Assembly (NCBI RefSeq): GCF_019740355.2
Contig: NZ_CP091819.1
Coordinates: 4,278,001 to 4,342,000 of the forward strand
From: Paracrocinitomix mangrovi
Lineage (GTDB): Bacteria > Bacteroidota > Bacteroidia > Flavobacteriales_D > Crocinitomicaceae
Reading direction: 5' to 3'
DNA: 64,000 bases
In this document: piece after piece, positions 41,685-51,309 of the stretch
Position numbering within the stretch: the stretch's first letter is position 1
Layout: each line of letters opens with the position of its first letter
Position numbers and translations under genes: made by a program
The notes under the pieces: generated by a model
Told to the model about the DNA's origin: nothing
Database searches by the model: none
Seen by the model: the letters and a program-made list of their open reading frames with translations, nothing else

Positions 41685-42727
41685 TTAAAAAAATCGTTTT
41701 AATAGGAGGGTTAATTGTTATTGTTTTAGGAGTGATTTTTGGGCTTCCTCTTTACAATTTACACTATTCAAAAATTGATGGTTCAGAAGACCAAATCATA
41801 TATATTCCAACAGGTAGTAGTTTGGCAGATGTAGCAGCTATTATTGATGAAACGGGAGTTATAGAAGAATCTACTTTTTTAGATTACGCGGGTAAATTAG
41901 ATTTTACAGATGAGAAAGTAGAGCCCGGTAAATATCAGATTACCGGCGGAATGAAAGTGAAGGAGTTAGTGTATGCATTGAAAAATGGGAACCAGGAAAT
42001 AAAAGATACTCGTATTACATTCAGTTTTTGTAGAGATGTATATGAAATGGCCGGTGAAGTAGCACCTGCTATTGAGGCTGATTCTGCCGAAATTGCGGAT
42101 TACATAATGAGCTCAGAAACAATTTCAAAATATGGTTTTAAAGAAGAAACCATTTGCGCCATGTTTTTACCTGATACCTATGAGGTTGGCGAATGGGATA
42201 TGTCCGCAGAAGAATTTGTTCAATTCATGGCTGATCAATTCAAAGAATTCTGGAGTAATGAAGGTGAGGGGAGAGGAAACAAGTTAAAAGAGCTTAATCT
42301 AAGTCAATCTCAAGTTTCAACTTTGGCGTCAATTTTAGAAGCGGAGCAAGGTTTAGTAACTGATGAATGGCCAAAAATAGCAGGTCTTTACTTAAACAGG
42401 GTGAAAGACGGATGGAAATTGCAGTCTGATCCAACAGCAAAATTTTGTTGGGGAGATTCGTTAAAAGGTGTTCAAAGATTGTTGGACGAGCACATGAAAA
42501 AAGATTGCCCATACAACACATATATCTATCCGGGACTTCCTCCGGGGCCAATAAGAATTCCTAGTAAAAAAGCCATAGATGCGGTTTTAAATGCAGAAAA
42601 GCATAATTACTACTATATGTGTGCGGCACCAAACAATACCGGATTACACAATTTTGCCGAAACCTATTCTCAACACATGGCCAATGCAAGGTTGTGGTGG
42701 AAATATGCAGATGAAAGAGGGTATTAG
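41681..42727 (+). CDS. mltG: endolytic murein transglycosylase
   Basis: 348 residues with one N-terminal membrane anchor (IVLIGGLIVIVLGVIFGLPLY). The family ends nascent glycan strands in the periplasm. Motifs: IYIPTGSSLADVAAII (LysM-like start), the catalytic region LASILEAEQGLVTDEWPKIAGLYLNR and SDPTAKFCWGDS, and NTYIYPGLPPGPIRIPS. The catalytic Glu is in ILEAEQ. Start is GTG at 41681, overlapping the GNAT stop by four bases (GTGA). Confidence 0.95.
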   Translation: MIKKIVLIGGLIVIVLGVIFGLPLYNLHYSKIDGSEDQIIYIPTGSSLADVAAIIDETGVIEESTFLDYAGKLDFTDEKVEPGKYQITGGMKVKELVYALKNGNQEIKDTRITFSFCRDVYEMAGEVAPAIEADSAEIADYIMSSETISKYGFKEETICAMFLPDTYEVGEWDMSAEEFVQFMADQFKEFWSNEGEGRGNKLKELNLSQSQVSTLASILEAEQGLVTDEWPKIAGLYLNRVKDGWKLQSDPTAKFCWGDSLKGVQRLLDEHMKKDCPYNTYIYPGLPPGPIRIPSKKAIDAVLNAEKHNYYYMCAAPNNTGLHNFAETYSQHMANARLWWKYADERGY

Positions 42728-42731
42728 AAGA

Positions 42732-43187
42732 CTAAACTATATCGTCATCTAAAATTTCAGGATTTTCATTTACTCGGTTGTATCTGACACTTTGAACCAG
42801 ATAGACAATACTAAAAGCCATCATCATAATTCCGGCCAACATAAATACCTGTCCACCTTCATCAAAAGAAGTGTGTGTTGGCTGAGCCATCATGATCAAG
42901 TTGAACATGAAACTTACTCCTAACAATGATAAGCCTACAATGGATAAAACTTTGACTGTTCCTGTTTTTATTTTTACAAGATTCGCAATGTTCTGTATGA
43001 TAAAAAATAAGTGAATTAAAATAAAAATGAGAGCTGCTTCAGCTGTGATTTCTGCTGCTGAAGGTCCGTAATAATCCAAAAAATCCCAGGAGCCCCAGTG
43101 AGCTCTATTCACAGATTCAATGTAATAGACCGTTGCAGGTACTGTTCCTAATCCCACAATGATGCCGACTATGTTAAAAAATTTCAT
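42732..43187 (-). CDS. hypothetical four-helix membrane protein
   Basis: 151 residues with about four membrane segments (IVGIIVGLGTVPATVYYIE; AALIFILIHLFFIIQNIA; VLSIVGLSLLGVSFMFNLIMM; VFMLAGIMMMAFSIVYLV). No family recognised. It follows the FGE-like gene by six bases, probably in its operon. Confidence 0.7.
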   Translation of the reverse strand: MKFFNIVGIIVGLGTVPATVYYIESVNRAHWGSWDFLDYYGPSAAEITAEAALIFILIHLFFIIQNIANLVKIKTGTVKVLSIVGLSLLGVSFMFNLIMMAQPTHTSFDEGGQVFMLAGIMMMAFSIVYLVQSVRYNRVNENPEILDDDIV

Positions 43188-43193
43188 ATTGTA

Positions 43194-45113
43194 TTATTTG
43201 GGATAAAAATGAATTACATACCTGAACCAAGGATCTGGAAAGTCTAATTTTTGAGACTTTGTATATACTTTTTCTCCTTTTTGAATTTTATCAAACTCTT
43301 CCTTTGATGGAACTAAATCATCATAAAGTGGATCATCCATCTCTGCTTTACCGTTGTGATATTTCCAATTATAATAGGCTAATGCTTGAGCATAATTAAT
43401 ATCTTTTACCAAAGCCTCCGGATTGGTCCAAAAGTCATATGCTTTAATATTTTCTTTGTATCCTGAACTGCAAGTAGGGCAAAACTCAATGTACTCGTAA
43501 TCAGCTAAATTAAATGCATCATTTTTATATGCCCAGTTTTTATTACAAATTTCACATTCAGCTCCGGGATATAAGTTTATGCTTTCGACAATAATAAAAT
43601 CACTTAGATCTGAATGTGCCCTCATCCCACTATTTGCTCTTTGAATTTTTTCATTACTGTCAAAATTTAAGTCTTTACCGTACCATGGGTTTGCAACGTC
43701 ATATAATTTAGTTTTATCGTCCCATACCAGTTCCCCAAGCTGACTTTTTCTACCTAGATCTTGCCAATAATATTTATAGAAATAATGTTCAATTTTAAAG
43801 TCTCTATAATTTATATTTCCCTTATCATTTAATACCTCATTTTGATTGTTGTATAAATCTTGAATTAAAGAAGCGTATTGCTGCGGTTCAATTCTCTTTT
43901 TCCAACTTCCATTATAATTAAAAAAGAACTTCTCTCTATTTCTAAATCGATCAGACGGATCCATTTCTCTCCATGACAGGTTAGCTTCATCATAGTATAC
44001 ATCCTCATAGTCTAACATATCAAGAACATCTTCATGATCAAAAAGATACTTGCCGGTTGCTGGATTTTTACCAAAATAAATTCGTTCCATAATTACAGAG
44101 TCTTGCACCCAAATAAGGAATTCCCAGTAATCTTCATTGGTAATTTGCCAGTGTTTGGTCATGTCTACACTATCAATGAGATAAGTCATTTTACAATCAC
44201 AATCACTTGTATCTGCTAATTTGATTTCTTCTTCTGTTGGTAAAGAAAGATGTACCCTGTAATTGTATCCTTTTTCATTTAACTCTTTCTGAAGATATTT
44301 TTCTTTATAATGAAGAAAAGCCTTAATCTGTCGGCCAGTTAAACCAATTACCGGATAGTATTTGCAACTTTCAGCATTTGAATAATGATTCCCTAAATTG
44401 TAGTAAAAATCAAAAGGATAAGAAGAGTTACTGGCCCAGATATTTCTATACGGAGCGGCATAAATTGCATCAAGTAAATTTTTGGAGTAAGAATACCAGA
44501 ACTTTCTTTCATCAAATACTTTAGCGCTGTAAAAACGCTCATGGGGATAGACATATAAATCATTAATCAGAGGAATTATTTGTTCATCTCTAATGCCTTT
44601 CATTTCCCATTTTAAATCAAATAATCCGCGGTTGATAAAAGGTTGCGAGGGATCAAATTCATTCCAATATAAATTCACAGAATCATAATACACATTTGGA
44701 TGAATTAACATTTCCCCAATGAGTTCTTCATCAATGGCATTGTTGCCGGTTGGATCATCATTTGCATAAACGCTCTCCAATGTAAGCGAGTCTTGGATCC
44801 ATTTCATAAAGTAATTGTACTCCATATTTGAAACCCAGCTCAATCTGAAAATTTTGAAAAGCTCTCCTTTCTGATTGACGATATCGTCCTGAAACATTAA
44901 AAACTCACCTTCATTACTTGCTCCGGTGGTATCATCTTTAAGCGTATTGGAAGGATAAAATATAACATTTCCTTCGGGTGTCCATTTGTAATTATCTGTA
45001 GCCTCTAACTCAACGAGATCTTTCAGGCCAATTACTTTCTTCAGCTTTTTATCAAGCTGAGCAACAGTGAATAAGGAAAAGAGAAAAGATAAAGAGAGGA
45101 ATAAAACTTTCAT
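43194..45113 (-). CDS. secreted degenerate FGE-sulfatase/GldK-like protein with duplicated module
   Basis: 639 residues with signal peptide (ends FTVAQ). Two copies of an about 115-residue module (about 92-200 and 325-435) begin WVSNMEYNYFMKWIQDSL and WQITNEDYWEFLIWVQDSV, resembling the EVTNAEYRxFVxWVRDS start of GldJ/GldK lipoproteins. The segment KYYPVIGLTGRQIKAFLHYK (about 256-275) followed by LSLPTEEEIKL resembles the FGE-sulfatase fold (YPVVGVSWxQA...LPTEAEWE), with the usual Cys pair absent. Near 555-590 a CEIC...CPTC pair of Cys dyads could bind zinc. It probably has no enzyme activity and may be a structural relative of gliding/T9SS components. Lies after the M49 peptidase gene on the same strand. 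Confidence 0.7.
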   Translation of the reverse strand: MKVLFLSLSFLFSLFTVAQLDKKLKKVIGLKDLVELEATDNYKWTPEGNVIFYPSNTLKDDTTGASNEGEFLMFQDDIVNQKGELFKIFRLSWVSNMEYNYFMKWIQDSLTLESVYANDDPTGNNAIDEELIGEMLIHPNVYYDSVNLYWNEFDPSQPFINRGLFDLKWEMKGIRDEQIIPLINDLYVYPHERFYSAKVFDERKFWYSYSKNLLDAIYAAPYRNIWASNSSYPFDFYYNLGNHYSNAESCKYYPVIGLTGRQIKAFLHYKEKYLQKELNEKGYNYRVHLSLPTEEEIKLADTSDCDCKMTYLIDSVDMTKHWQITNEDYWEFLIWVQDSVIMERIYFGKNPATGKYLFDHEDVLDMLDYEDVYYDEANLSWREMDPSDRFRNREKFFFNYNGSWKKRIEPQQYASLIQDLYNNQNEVLNDKGNINYRDFKIEHYFYKYYWQDLGRKSQLGELVWDDKTKLYDVANPWYGKDLNFDSNEKIQRANSGMRAHSDLSDFIIVESINLYPGAECEICNKNWAYKNDAFNLADYEYIEFCPTCSSGYKENIKAYDFWTNPEALVKDINYAQALAYYNWKYHNGKAEMDDPLYDDLVPSKEEFDKIQKGEKVYTKSQKLDFPDPWFRYVIHFYPK

Positions 45114-45157
45114 AGGAACTAAAATATATTTTTATTTCATTCCTCTCTTAATAAATT

Positions 45158-47209
45158 TTATTTTGCCAAATGGCCGTATTGTTTTGAGTAACTTAACATT
45201 TGAGCCTCAAAGCTCTCTGGTTGTTTTAATTCAAATCCAACAATTTCTCCATTTTCATCTTTAATAGGAGTAATTACAGGATTAACAAATCCATTATAAG
45301 GAGCAATATCCAAAGTTGCAACTCTATCTAGTACTTCTTTATGAATAGCTTGATCTACTTTTACCCCGTAATCTTCAACCAATGCTTTTCCTGCAGCAAA
45401 GTCACCCTCTGATTTAATGCGTTGGATTTCTCTCAATAAATCACCAAAAATCACTCTCAGTTTTTCGTAATCGTGAATTTCAAAATAAGTTTTACCGTCA
45501 CGTTTTACTTTCTCAATAACGTTTTCTTTTTGACCTTTTTCAAAAGCCCATGCAGCAACTAATTGACGGTTTCTCATATGCGCCTCTTCAATGTCTGCAC
45601 CAGGTTCCAATCTTCTTAATTGAACCATTAAACCATTTCTGATATAATCATCATATTCTGCTTTACCAACTTCTGTAGATTCAATTAATCCCAATTCAAC
45701 TAATTTCTCGTCTAATAAGAAATAAAGTGCAACCAAATCAGCTCGGGCTTCTTCTAAGGTAGAAGCGTAGTTCTTTAAAGTTTCTTTTGGTGTTCCAATT
45801 CCTTCATTGATTTTTCCTGAAGCGTGTCCAATAACTTCGTGCATAGCAGTATGCATTTTTGAACCTATTTTACCGTGAGCAATTGTTCTGTCAATTTCTT
45901 CTTGATCGTGTGCAAATTCAGTTAAAATTCCTTCGCCTCCAACATTGTTGTATGCTTCAACTATATTACCTAAGCTTACAGATTTTGAACCATGTTCAGC
46001 TCTGATCCAGTTGTTATTTGGAAGGTTAACTCCAATCGGTGTTGAAGGAGATGAATCTCCTGATTCACCAGCAACGTTTACAACTTTGTATGAAACTCCA
46101 ACTACATCTGCTTTTTTGTGCTCATCCATTATTGATGAATTGTCTTCAAACCACTGTGCATTTTCTGCTAAAACAGCCATTCTGTCTGAAGCTTCAAAAT
46201 CATTGATCTGAACAATAGATTCATAGGATCCTCTCATTCCTACAGGATCTCCGTATACTTCAACAAATCCTTGGATATAGTCAATATCACCTTCAGTAGC
46301 TTGTGACCAGGTGATATTATAATCAACCCATTTTTGCAAATCTCCAGTTTGATAATACTCGATCAATAATCCAAGCGCTTTTCCTTGTTCTTCATTTTCA
46401 GCAACCCCTTTGGCTAGTTCTAACCATTTTACCACTTCTACTATGGCATCATTGTACATTCCACCAACTTTCCAAACACGCTCCTCAACAGTTCCGTCAT
46501 CATTTTTAACCAATTGAGAATTTAATCCAAATTCAACTGGATGAGCTCCGGCATTTGCCATCTTCTCAGCATAGAATCCGTCAACATCTGCCTGCGTAAC
46601 ATTTTCTCCATAAAAGTTAGTAGCAGAATTTAAAATAAGATCTTTTGAGTCATCAAGACTTACTCTTTTCTTATCCGCTTTTGGATCAAACATGATGTCT
46701 CTGATAGCTACATCTAATTCAGCACCTGAATCTGCAATTAATTGATCAAAATATTCTCTTGAGAATTTAGGAAGGAACTTGTCCATTGAGTAATGATGGT
46801 GAATTCCGTTTGAAAACCAAACTCTTTTTGTATAAACCATAAAGTTGTTCCATTCTTCACCTGACTTATCACCTTCATAATTTTCTACGATATGCTCTAG
46901 ACAATTTCTAATCGCCAAATTATGACGGTAGTTTTGATCCCAGATAATATCTCTTCCGGCTAATCCTGCTTCGTATAAGTAGTACACCAATTTTTGTTGG
47001 TCCAAGCTCAATTCATAAAAACCTGGAATATCATATTGCAATACTTGAACGTCAGCAAAACGATCAATTACGCCAGTTTCTAATGGCGTTTTGTCAATTG
47101 CGATTGTGTCTTTTCCATCTGAACCAGAAGAATCACCTGATCCTCCACACGCAGTTAAAATGGTAGTAGACATTAAAAAAATGGGTAGTACTTTCTTTAT
47201 AGATTTCAT
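45158..47209 (-). CDS. dipeptidyl peptidase III-like (M49) lipoprotein
   Basis: 683 residues. A lipoprotein signal peptide ends TILTAC (Cys21). The zinc-binding motif HEVIGH (HExxGH, the M49 signature) occurs with GKINEGIG after it, and the second zinc Glu is in EEARADLVALY. Flanking family segments: YKVVNVAGESGDSSPSTPIG, VSLGNIVEAYNN. Peptidase M49 removes dipeptides from the N-terminus of peptides; export as a lipoprotein points to peptide digestion in the periplasm or on the surface. The downstream FGE-like gene may be in the same transcript. Confidence 0.9.
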   Translation of the reverse strand: MKSIKKVLPIFLMSTTILTACGGSGDSSGSDGKDTIAIDKTPLETGVIDRFADVQVLQYDIPGFYELSLDQQKLVYYLYEAGLAGRDIIWDQNYRHNLAIRNCLEHIVENYEGDKSGEEWNNFMVYTKRVWFSNGIHHHYSMDKFLPKFSREYFDQLIADSGAELDVAIRDIMFDPKADKKRVSLDDSKDLILNSATNFYGENVTQADVDGFYAEKMANAGAHPVEFGLNSQLVKNDDGTVEERVWKVGGMYNDAIVEVVKWLELAKGVAENEEQGKALGLLIEYYQTGDLQKWVDYNITWSQATEGDIDYIQGFVEVYGDPVGMRGSYESIVQINDFEASDRMAVLAENAQWFEDNSSIMDEHKKADVVGVSYKVVNVAGESGDSSPSTPIGVNLPNNNWIRAEHGSKSVSLGNIVEAYNNVGGEGILTEFAHDQEEIDRTIAHGKIGSKMHTAMHEVIGHASGKINEGIGTPKETLKNYASTLEEARADLVALYFLLDEKLVELGLIESTEVGKAEYDDYIRNGLMVQLRRLEPGADIEEAHMRNRQLVAAWAFEKGQKENVIEKVKRDGKTYFEIHDYEKLRVIFGDLLREIQRIKSEGDFAAGKALVEDYGVKVDQAIHKEVLDRVATLDIAPYNGFVNPVITPIKDENGEIVGFELKQPESFEAQMLSYSKQYGHLAK

Positions 47210-47319
47210 AAATGCGGAATTTTTAAGAGGTCTAAAAATAAAAATACTTTCTGATTCATCAACTATTTGTGAATTCTTTGCGTTTCCTTTGTAAGAGTTT
47301 TATGTATCTTAATGGGGTT

Positions 47320-49563
47320 ATGTTAAAATCAATTACTACTACTTTTTTATTCGCTATTTCAATCGTGTCTAATGCCCAATTTGGCTTTGAGAGAATTGAC
47401 ACAATAAATGTTATCAATGGAACTGCACAGACAATGCCCTGGGCAGGAGGAATTGATTTTCCTCAATTCTCCAATATTGATTTAAACTGGGATGGGGTAG
47501 AGGATTTATTCATTTTTGATAGAACTTGTGATAAAGTGCTAACTTTTTTACACACTGGTGCACCCAATTCAACTCAATATGTTTATGCTCCGGAGTACGA
47601 ATCTTTGTTTCCAAAAATGCAGAACTGGTGCTTATTGGTAGATTATAATTGTGATGGAAAGAAAGATATTTACACACACACAATTGGAGGAGGAAGAGTA
47701 TTTAAAAATATTGGTAATTCAGGAACAGGTCACCAGTTTGAATTGGCTAAAGCAAATTTAAAAGCTTGGCTTTGGGGAAGCGAAGGTTATATGTATATTT
47801 CTTCGGTTGATTTACCTGCTATTTTAGACATTGATGGTGATTCGGATATTGACATTTTAAGTTTTGGGGTTAGTGGTCAAACCATTGAATATCACAAAAA
47901 CTTGAGTATGGAAATGTATGGTACTTGTGACTCTATCTACTACGAAACTAAAAATTTATGCTGGGGAAGATTTAGAGAAAGTTCTTCTACTAATACTGTT
48001 ACGCTTTATGATACCCTGACATATCCTTGCAATGGTTCAATTACTAATGAAGAGTTTGTTGTTCCTCAATTAAAAAGTGCAAAACATGCCGGTTCTACAA
48101 TTATGGCTTTGGATATGAATGATAATGGTGTGATGGATATCGTTTTAGGAGATATTGCCTATCCAAATATGACCTTATTAATGAATGAGGGTACAGCACC
48201 AAATCAAAATTCAGGAATGATGTCTCAAGATCCGGCTTTTCCTTCAAATTCAATTCCTGTTAATATAGACATTCACCCCGGTGGATTTCATGTAGATGTG
48301 AATAATGATGGCAAAAGAGATTTCATTGCTGCGCCTAATTCAAAAGTAGGTTCTGAAAACAGAGAGAGTGTTTGGTACTATCAAAATACAGGGACAGATT
48401 TAGCACCTGTTTTTGAACATGTTTATTATGATTTTCTGCAACAAGATATGATAGAAGTTGGTTCGGGTAGTTTACCTGTTTATTTTGATCACAATGGGGA
48501 TGGTTTAAAAGATCTTTTAGTGTCACAACATGGAAGATACGATTCAGTTAGTAATAGCTTGACTTCGCACATTTATTATTATCAAAATACAGGAACTCAG
48601 GCTTCACCTGAATTTACTTTTGTAACAGAGGATTATCAGAACATTGCTCAAATGGGCTTAGGGAACAATCTTGTATTTTACCCTGCTTTTGGAGATTTAG
48701 ATGGTGATGGAGATGAGGATATGATTTTGGGCGAATACACGGGGTATTTGTACTTCTTAGAAAATACAGGTGGTGCGGGAAATCCGGCAATATTTAACAC
48801 ATTCATTATTGTTAATGATAATACGGCCAATCCTATCTTTGAAGGCACGCATGCATACCCAACTTTGGTTGACATTGATAGAGACAATGATCTTGATTTG
48901 ATTTTAGGTAAAAGAAATGGTAAATTATCTTTCTATGAAAATACCGGAAATTCTTCAAATCACATCTTCACACAAGTTACTACTGAATTGGGAATGGTAG
49001 ATGTATCCGAATACTGGACAACAGAAGGACATTCAGTTCCACAGTTTATTGATATTGATAATGAATATCACCTGATATTAGGCTCAAAAGTTGGATCATT
49101 ACATTACTACGATAACATTGATGGTAATTTGGCCGGTAGCTGGAATTTAGTTGATTCAACTTTGGAAGATATTAATATTGGAACGTACAGTGCTCCTGCC
49201 ATTTATGATTTAACCAGCGATAATAGGGTAGAGATGATACTTGGAAATCAAAGAGGTGGACTAGGACTTTATAAGTCTGCTCCATTAACTGATGTAGGTT
49301 TCAAAGAAGAAGTTTTAAATGACATTAAGGTTTATCCAAATCCTACTAATGGTCAGCTTACAATTGATCTTGGAACAATGCCTTATGAGCAGTTGAGTAA
49401 AACAACTTTACAGCTGAGAGACCTAAGTGGTAGGATGATTCTTGAGGTGAATCCTAAACAATATCAAACTACACTTAGCCTTGATCAATTTGCTCAAGGA
49501 ACATATTTATTGACCGTAATTAACGGATCAGGAAAATTTACTAAGAAAATCTTACTCCAATAA
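47320..49563 (+). CDS. FG-GAP/VCBS-repeat surface protein with T9SS tail
   Basis: 747 residues starting at ATG 47320, which gives a clean signal peptide (LKSITTTFLFAISIVSNAQ); the longer frame adds 17 residues that are not signal-like. The body holds repeats of the type DLDGDGDEDMILGEYTGYLY and VDIDRDNDLDLILGKRNGKL, i.e. Ca-binding DxDxDGxxD propeller blades. The last ~85 residues form a T9SS type A sorting domain (VYPNPTNGQLTIDL ... GTYLLTVIN). A large calcium-binding surface or matrix protein is likely; ligand unknown. Confidence 0.9.
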   Translation: MLKSITTTFLFAISIVSNAQFGFERIDTINVINGTAQTMPWAGGIDFPQFSNIDLNWDGVEDLFIFDRTCDKVLTFLHTGAPNSTQYVYAPEYESLFPKMQNWCLLVDYNCDGKKDIYTHTIGGGRVFKNIGNSGTGHQFELAKANLKAWLWGSEGYMYISSVDLPAILDIDGDSDIDILSFGVSGQTIEYHKNLSMEMYGTCDSIYYETKNLCWGRFRESSSTNTVTLYDTLTYPCNGSITNEEFVVPQLKSAKHAGSTIMALDMNDNGVMDIVLGDIAYPNMTLLMNEGTAPNQNSGMMSQDPAFPSNSIPVNIDIHPGGFHVDVNNDGKRDFIAAPNSKVGSENRESVWYYQNTGTDLAPVFEHVYYDFLQQDMIEVGSGSLPVYFDHNGDGLKDLLVSQHGRYDSVSNSLTSHIYYYQNTGTQASPEFTFVTEDYQNIAQMGLGNNLVFYPAFGDLDGDGDEDMILGEYTGYLYFLENTGGAGNPAIFNTFIIVNDNTANPIFEGTHAYPTLVDIDRDNDLDLILGKRNGKLSFYENTGNSSNHIFTQVTTELGMVDVSEYWTTEGHSVPQFIDIDNEYHLILGSKVGSLHYYDNIDGNLAGSWNLVDSTLEDINIGTYSAPAIYDLTSDNRVEMILGNQRGGLGLYKSAPLTDVGFKEEVLNDIKVYPNPTNGQLTIDLGTMPYEQLSKTTLQLRDLSGRMILEVNPKQYQTTLSLDQFAQGTYLLTVINGSGKFTKKILLQ

Positions 49564-50235
49564 GATGTCGAAGAGTTCTTGAACTTCTTCTTCGTATGTA
49601 GCAAAGCTAACCGGACTTAATTCAGCTGGTCTTTCAAATTCTGAGTCTTTCACTTTACGTTTAACAAAGCTAGTGGCTTTCACTCTCATCATAAGTCCAT
49701 ATCTTTCTACGTCATAAACAACTGGAAGACCTGTAACTGAACTATAGGCGGAAAACCAGGCCCCATTTTGAACGGCCATGTCTTCTGTAAACCAGGCATC
49801 ACCAGGTTGTAAAGTGTCAGAAGACAATGATTTTACTGTGTATTTTCTACAATACATTCCTGCAACGCTATCTTGCTCTTCAGTCTCCTTTATTTCATAA
49901 TTAGGAGCACTTTCCTTTAATTTTTTAATCTCATCTTTGGTTAACTCTGAGTAGTAGAGTTTATCTCCAAAATCCAACCTCATTTCCATGTATTCGTTGG
50001 ATTCATCAGTAATAACATCAGTTGAAAAAATAGTACCTCTGGCAATTGTTGTTTTCATTTTGGATCCTTTGAATACAATTGTCATCTCCTTGGGTAAGAT
50101 GGCCTGCATAAATCCTTCCACTTTCATGTATGGATAAGTGATTTCATAAGTCACTTCTCCCTCTTCAATAAGTTTCTTTCCACAACTTGCAAAGATGAAA
50201 GGGAAAATTAATACTAATGGTAACAGTTTTTTCAT
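49552..50235 (-). CDS. hypothetical lipoprotein (DUF-like, conserved)
   Basis: 227 residues with lipobox FASC (Cys18). Beta-rich body: VTYEITYPYMKVEGFMQAI, MTIVFKGSKMKTTIARG, GMYCRKYTVKS, AWFSAYSSVTGLPVVYD, MMRVKATSFVKRKV. It resembles DUF4412/GLPGLI-type outer-membrane lipoproteins of Bacteroidota, but I cannot assign a family with confidence. The 3' end overlaps the FG-GAP gene by 12 bases convergently. Confidence 0.75.
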   Translation of the reverse strand: MKKLLPLVLIFPFIFASCGKKLIEEGEVTYEITYPYMKVEGFMQAILPKEMTIVFKGSKMKTTIARGTIFSTDVITDESNEYMEMRLDFGDKLYYSELTKDEIKKLKESAPNYEIKETEEQDSVAGMYCRKYTVKSLSSDTLQPGDAWFTEDMAVQNGAWFSAYSSVTGLPVVYDVERYGLMMRVKATSFVKRKVKDSEFERPAELSPVSFATYEEEVQELFDILLE

Positions 50236-50322
50236 GTGATATATTGAAAATTAAACGGTAACAAATATATCATTTTCTGTAAAGGATTAACCTTAAATTT
50301 CGACGAGCCAACACAAAAAGAT

Positions 50323-50330
50323 TAAATTTG
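50323..50330 (+). promoter_or_regulatory. -7 box before the arginase-argS operon
   Basis: TAAATTTG matches TAnnTTTG, 19 bases before the ATG at 50350. The -33 area holds TTTCG instead of TTG. Confidence 0.45.
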
Positions 50331-50349
50331 CAGTCCAAATAATTTAGGT

Positions 50350-51309
50350 ATGCCGACAATTAAAATTATTGAAAACTCTTCTGAACTGGGAGCTGGAACA
50401 AGAGGAGCAGGTTTAGGAATTGGTGCTTTAAAAGTAGCAGCACAAAATAAAAAATCGACATATTTCACTCAATATGAGAGATTTGAATTAGAGAATGAGA
50501 ACGATTTATTACACATTCCTTCAGATTTTGATTGGGGTAAATACATAGATGGGATACTTAGAATTTATCAGCAGACAGCAGATGTAGTGGCTCATGTGTT
50601 AGGTGAAGGTGATTTCCCTTTGGTGTTGGCAGGAGATCATTCCAGTGCAGGAGGAACAATTGCAGGTATTAAAAAACAGTTTCCTAACAAACGTTTAGGT
50701 GTTGTTTGGATTGATGCGCATGCTGATTTACACTCGCCGTATACTTCACCTTCAGGTAATGTTCACGGTATGCCTTTGGCCACTGCACTTGCTATGGACA
50801 ATAAAGAGTGTCAAAGAAATGAACCGCAAATTGAGACAAAAGAAAACTGGGAAGCTTTAAAAAATCTTTCAGCTGCCGCTCCAAATGTAAAGCCGGAGGA
50901 TCTTGTGTTTATTGCAGTTAGAGATACAGAAAAGCCTGAAGACGAATTGATGGCTAGAAACAATATTACAAATCATACAGTTGAAGAAGTCAGGCAAAAA
51001 GGAGTTGATGCCATTGCAGCGCTGGTGAAAGATCAATTAAAAGATTGTGATATGGTTTACATCTCTTTTGATGTTGATTCTATGGATTGTGACATTGTAT
51101 CTCGCGGTACAGGAACACCGGTTGAAAATGGATTAACTCCTGAAGAAGCAGCAGCTTTTATGAACATTTTTGCCAATTGGAACAAAGTTAATTGCATTGA
51201 GGTAGTGGAGGTCAATCCATGCCTGGATGACAAGATTAACAAGATGGCTGAAACAACATTTGATATAATAGAAGAATTTACCAAAATACTTGAAAACAGA
51301 ATTCAATGA
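50350..51309 (+). CDS. arginase family protein
   Basis: 319 residues of the ureohydrolase superfamily. Manganese ligands: GDHSSAGGT (His, first site), WIDAHADLH (Asp-x-His-x-Asp) and SFDVDSMD (Asp-x-Asp). The loop SPSGNVHGMPLA is characteristic of arginases as opposed to agmatinases. Expected reaction: arginine to ornithine and urea. No urease or ornithine genes are nearby. Its last bases overlap argS (ATGA), so the two are translationally coupled. Confidence 0.87.
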   Translation: MPTIKIIENSSELGAGTRGAGLGIGALKVAAQNKKSTYFTQYERFELENENDLLHIPSDFDWGKYIDGILRIYQQTADVVAHVLGEGDFPLVLAGDHSSAGGTIAGIKKQFPNKRLGVVWIDAHADLHSPYTSPSGNVHGMPLATALAMDNKECQRNEPQIETKENWEALKNLSAAAPNVKPEDLVFIAVRDTEKPEDELMARNNITNHTVEEVRQKGVDAIAALVKDQLKDCDMVYISFDVDSMDCDIVSRGTGTPVENGLTPEEAAAFMNIFANWNKVNCIEVVEVNPCLDDKINKMAETTFDIIEEFTKILENRIQ

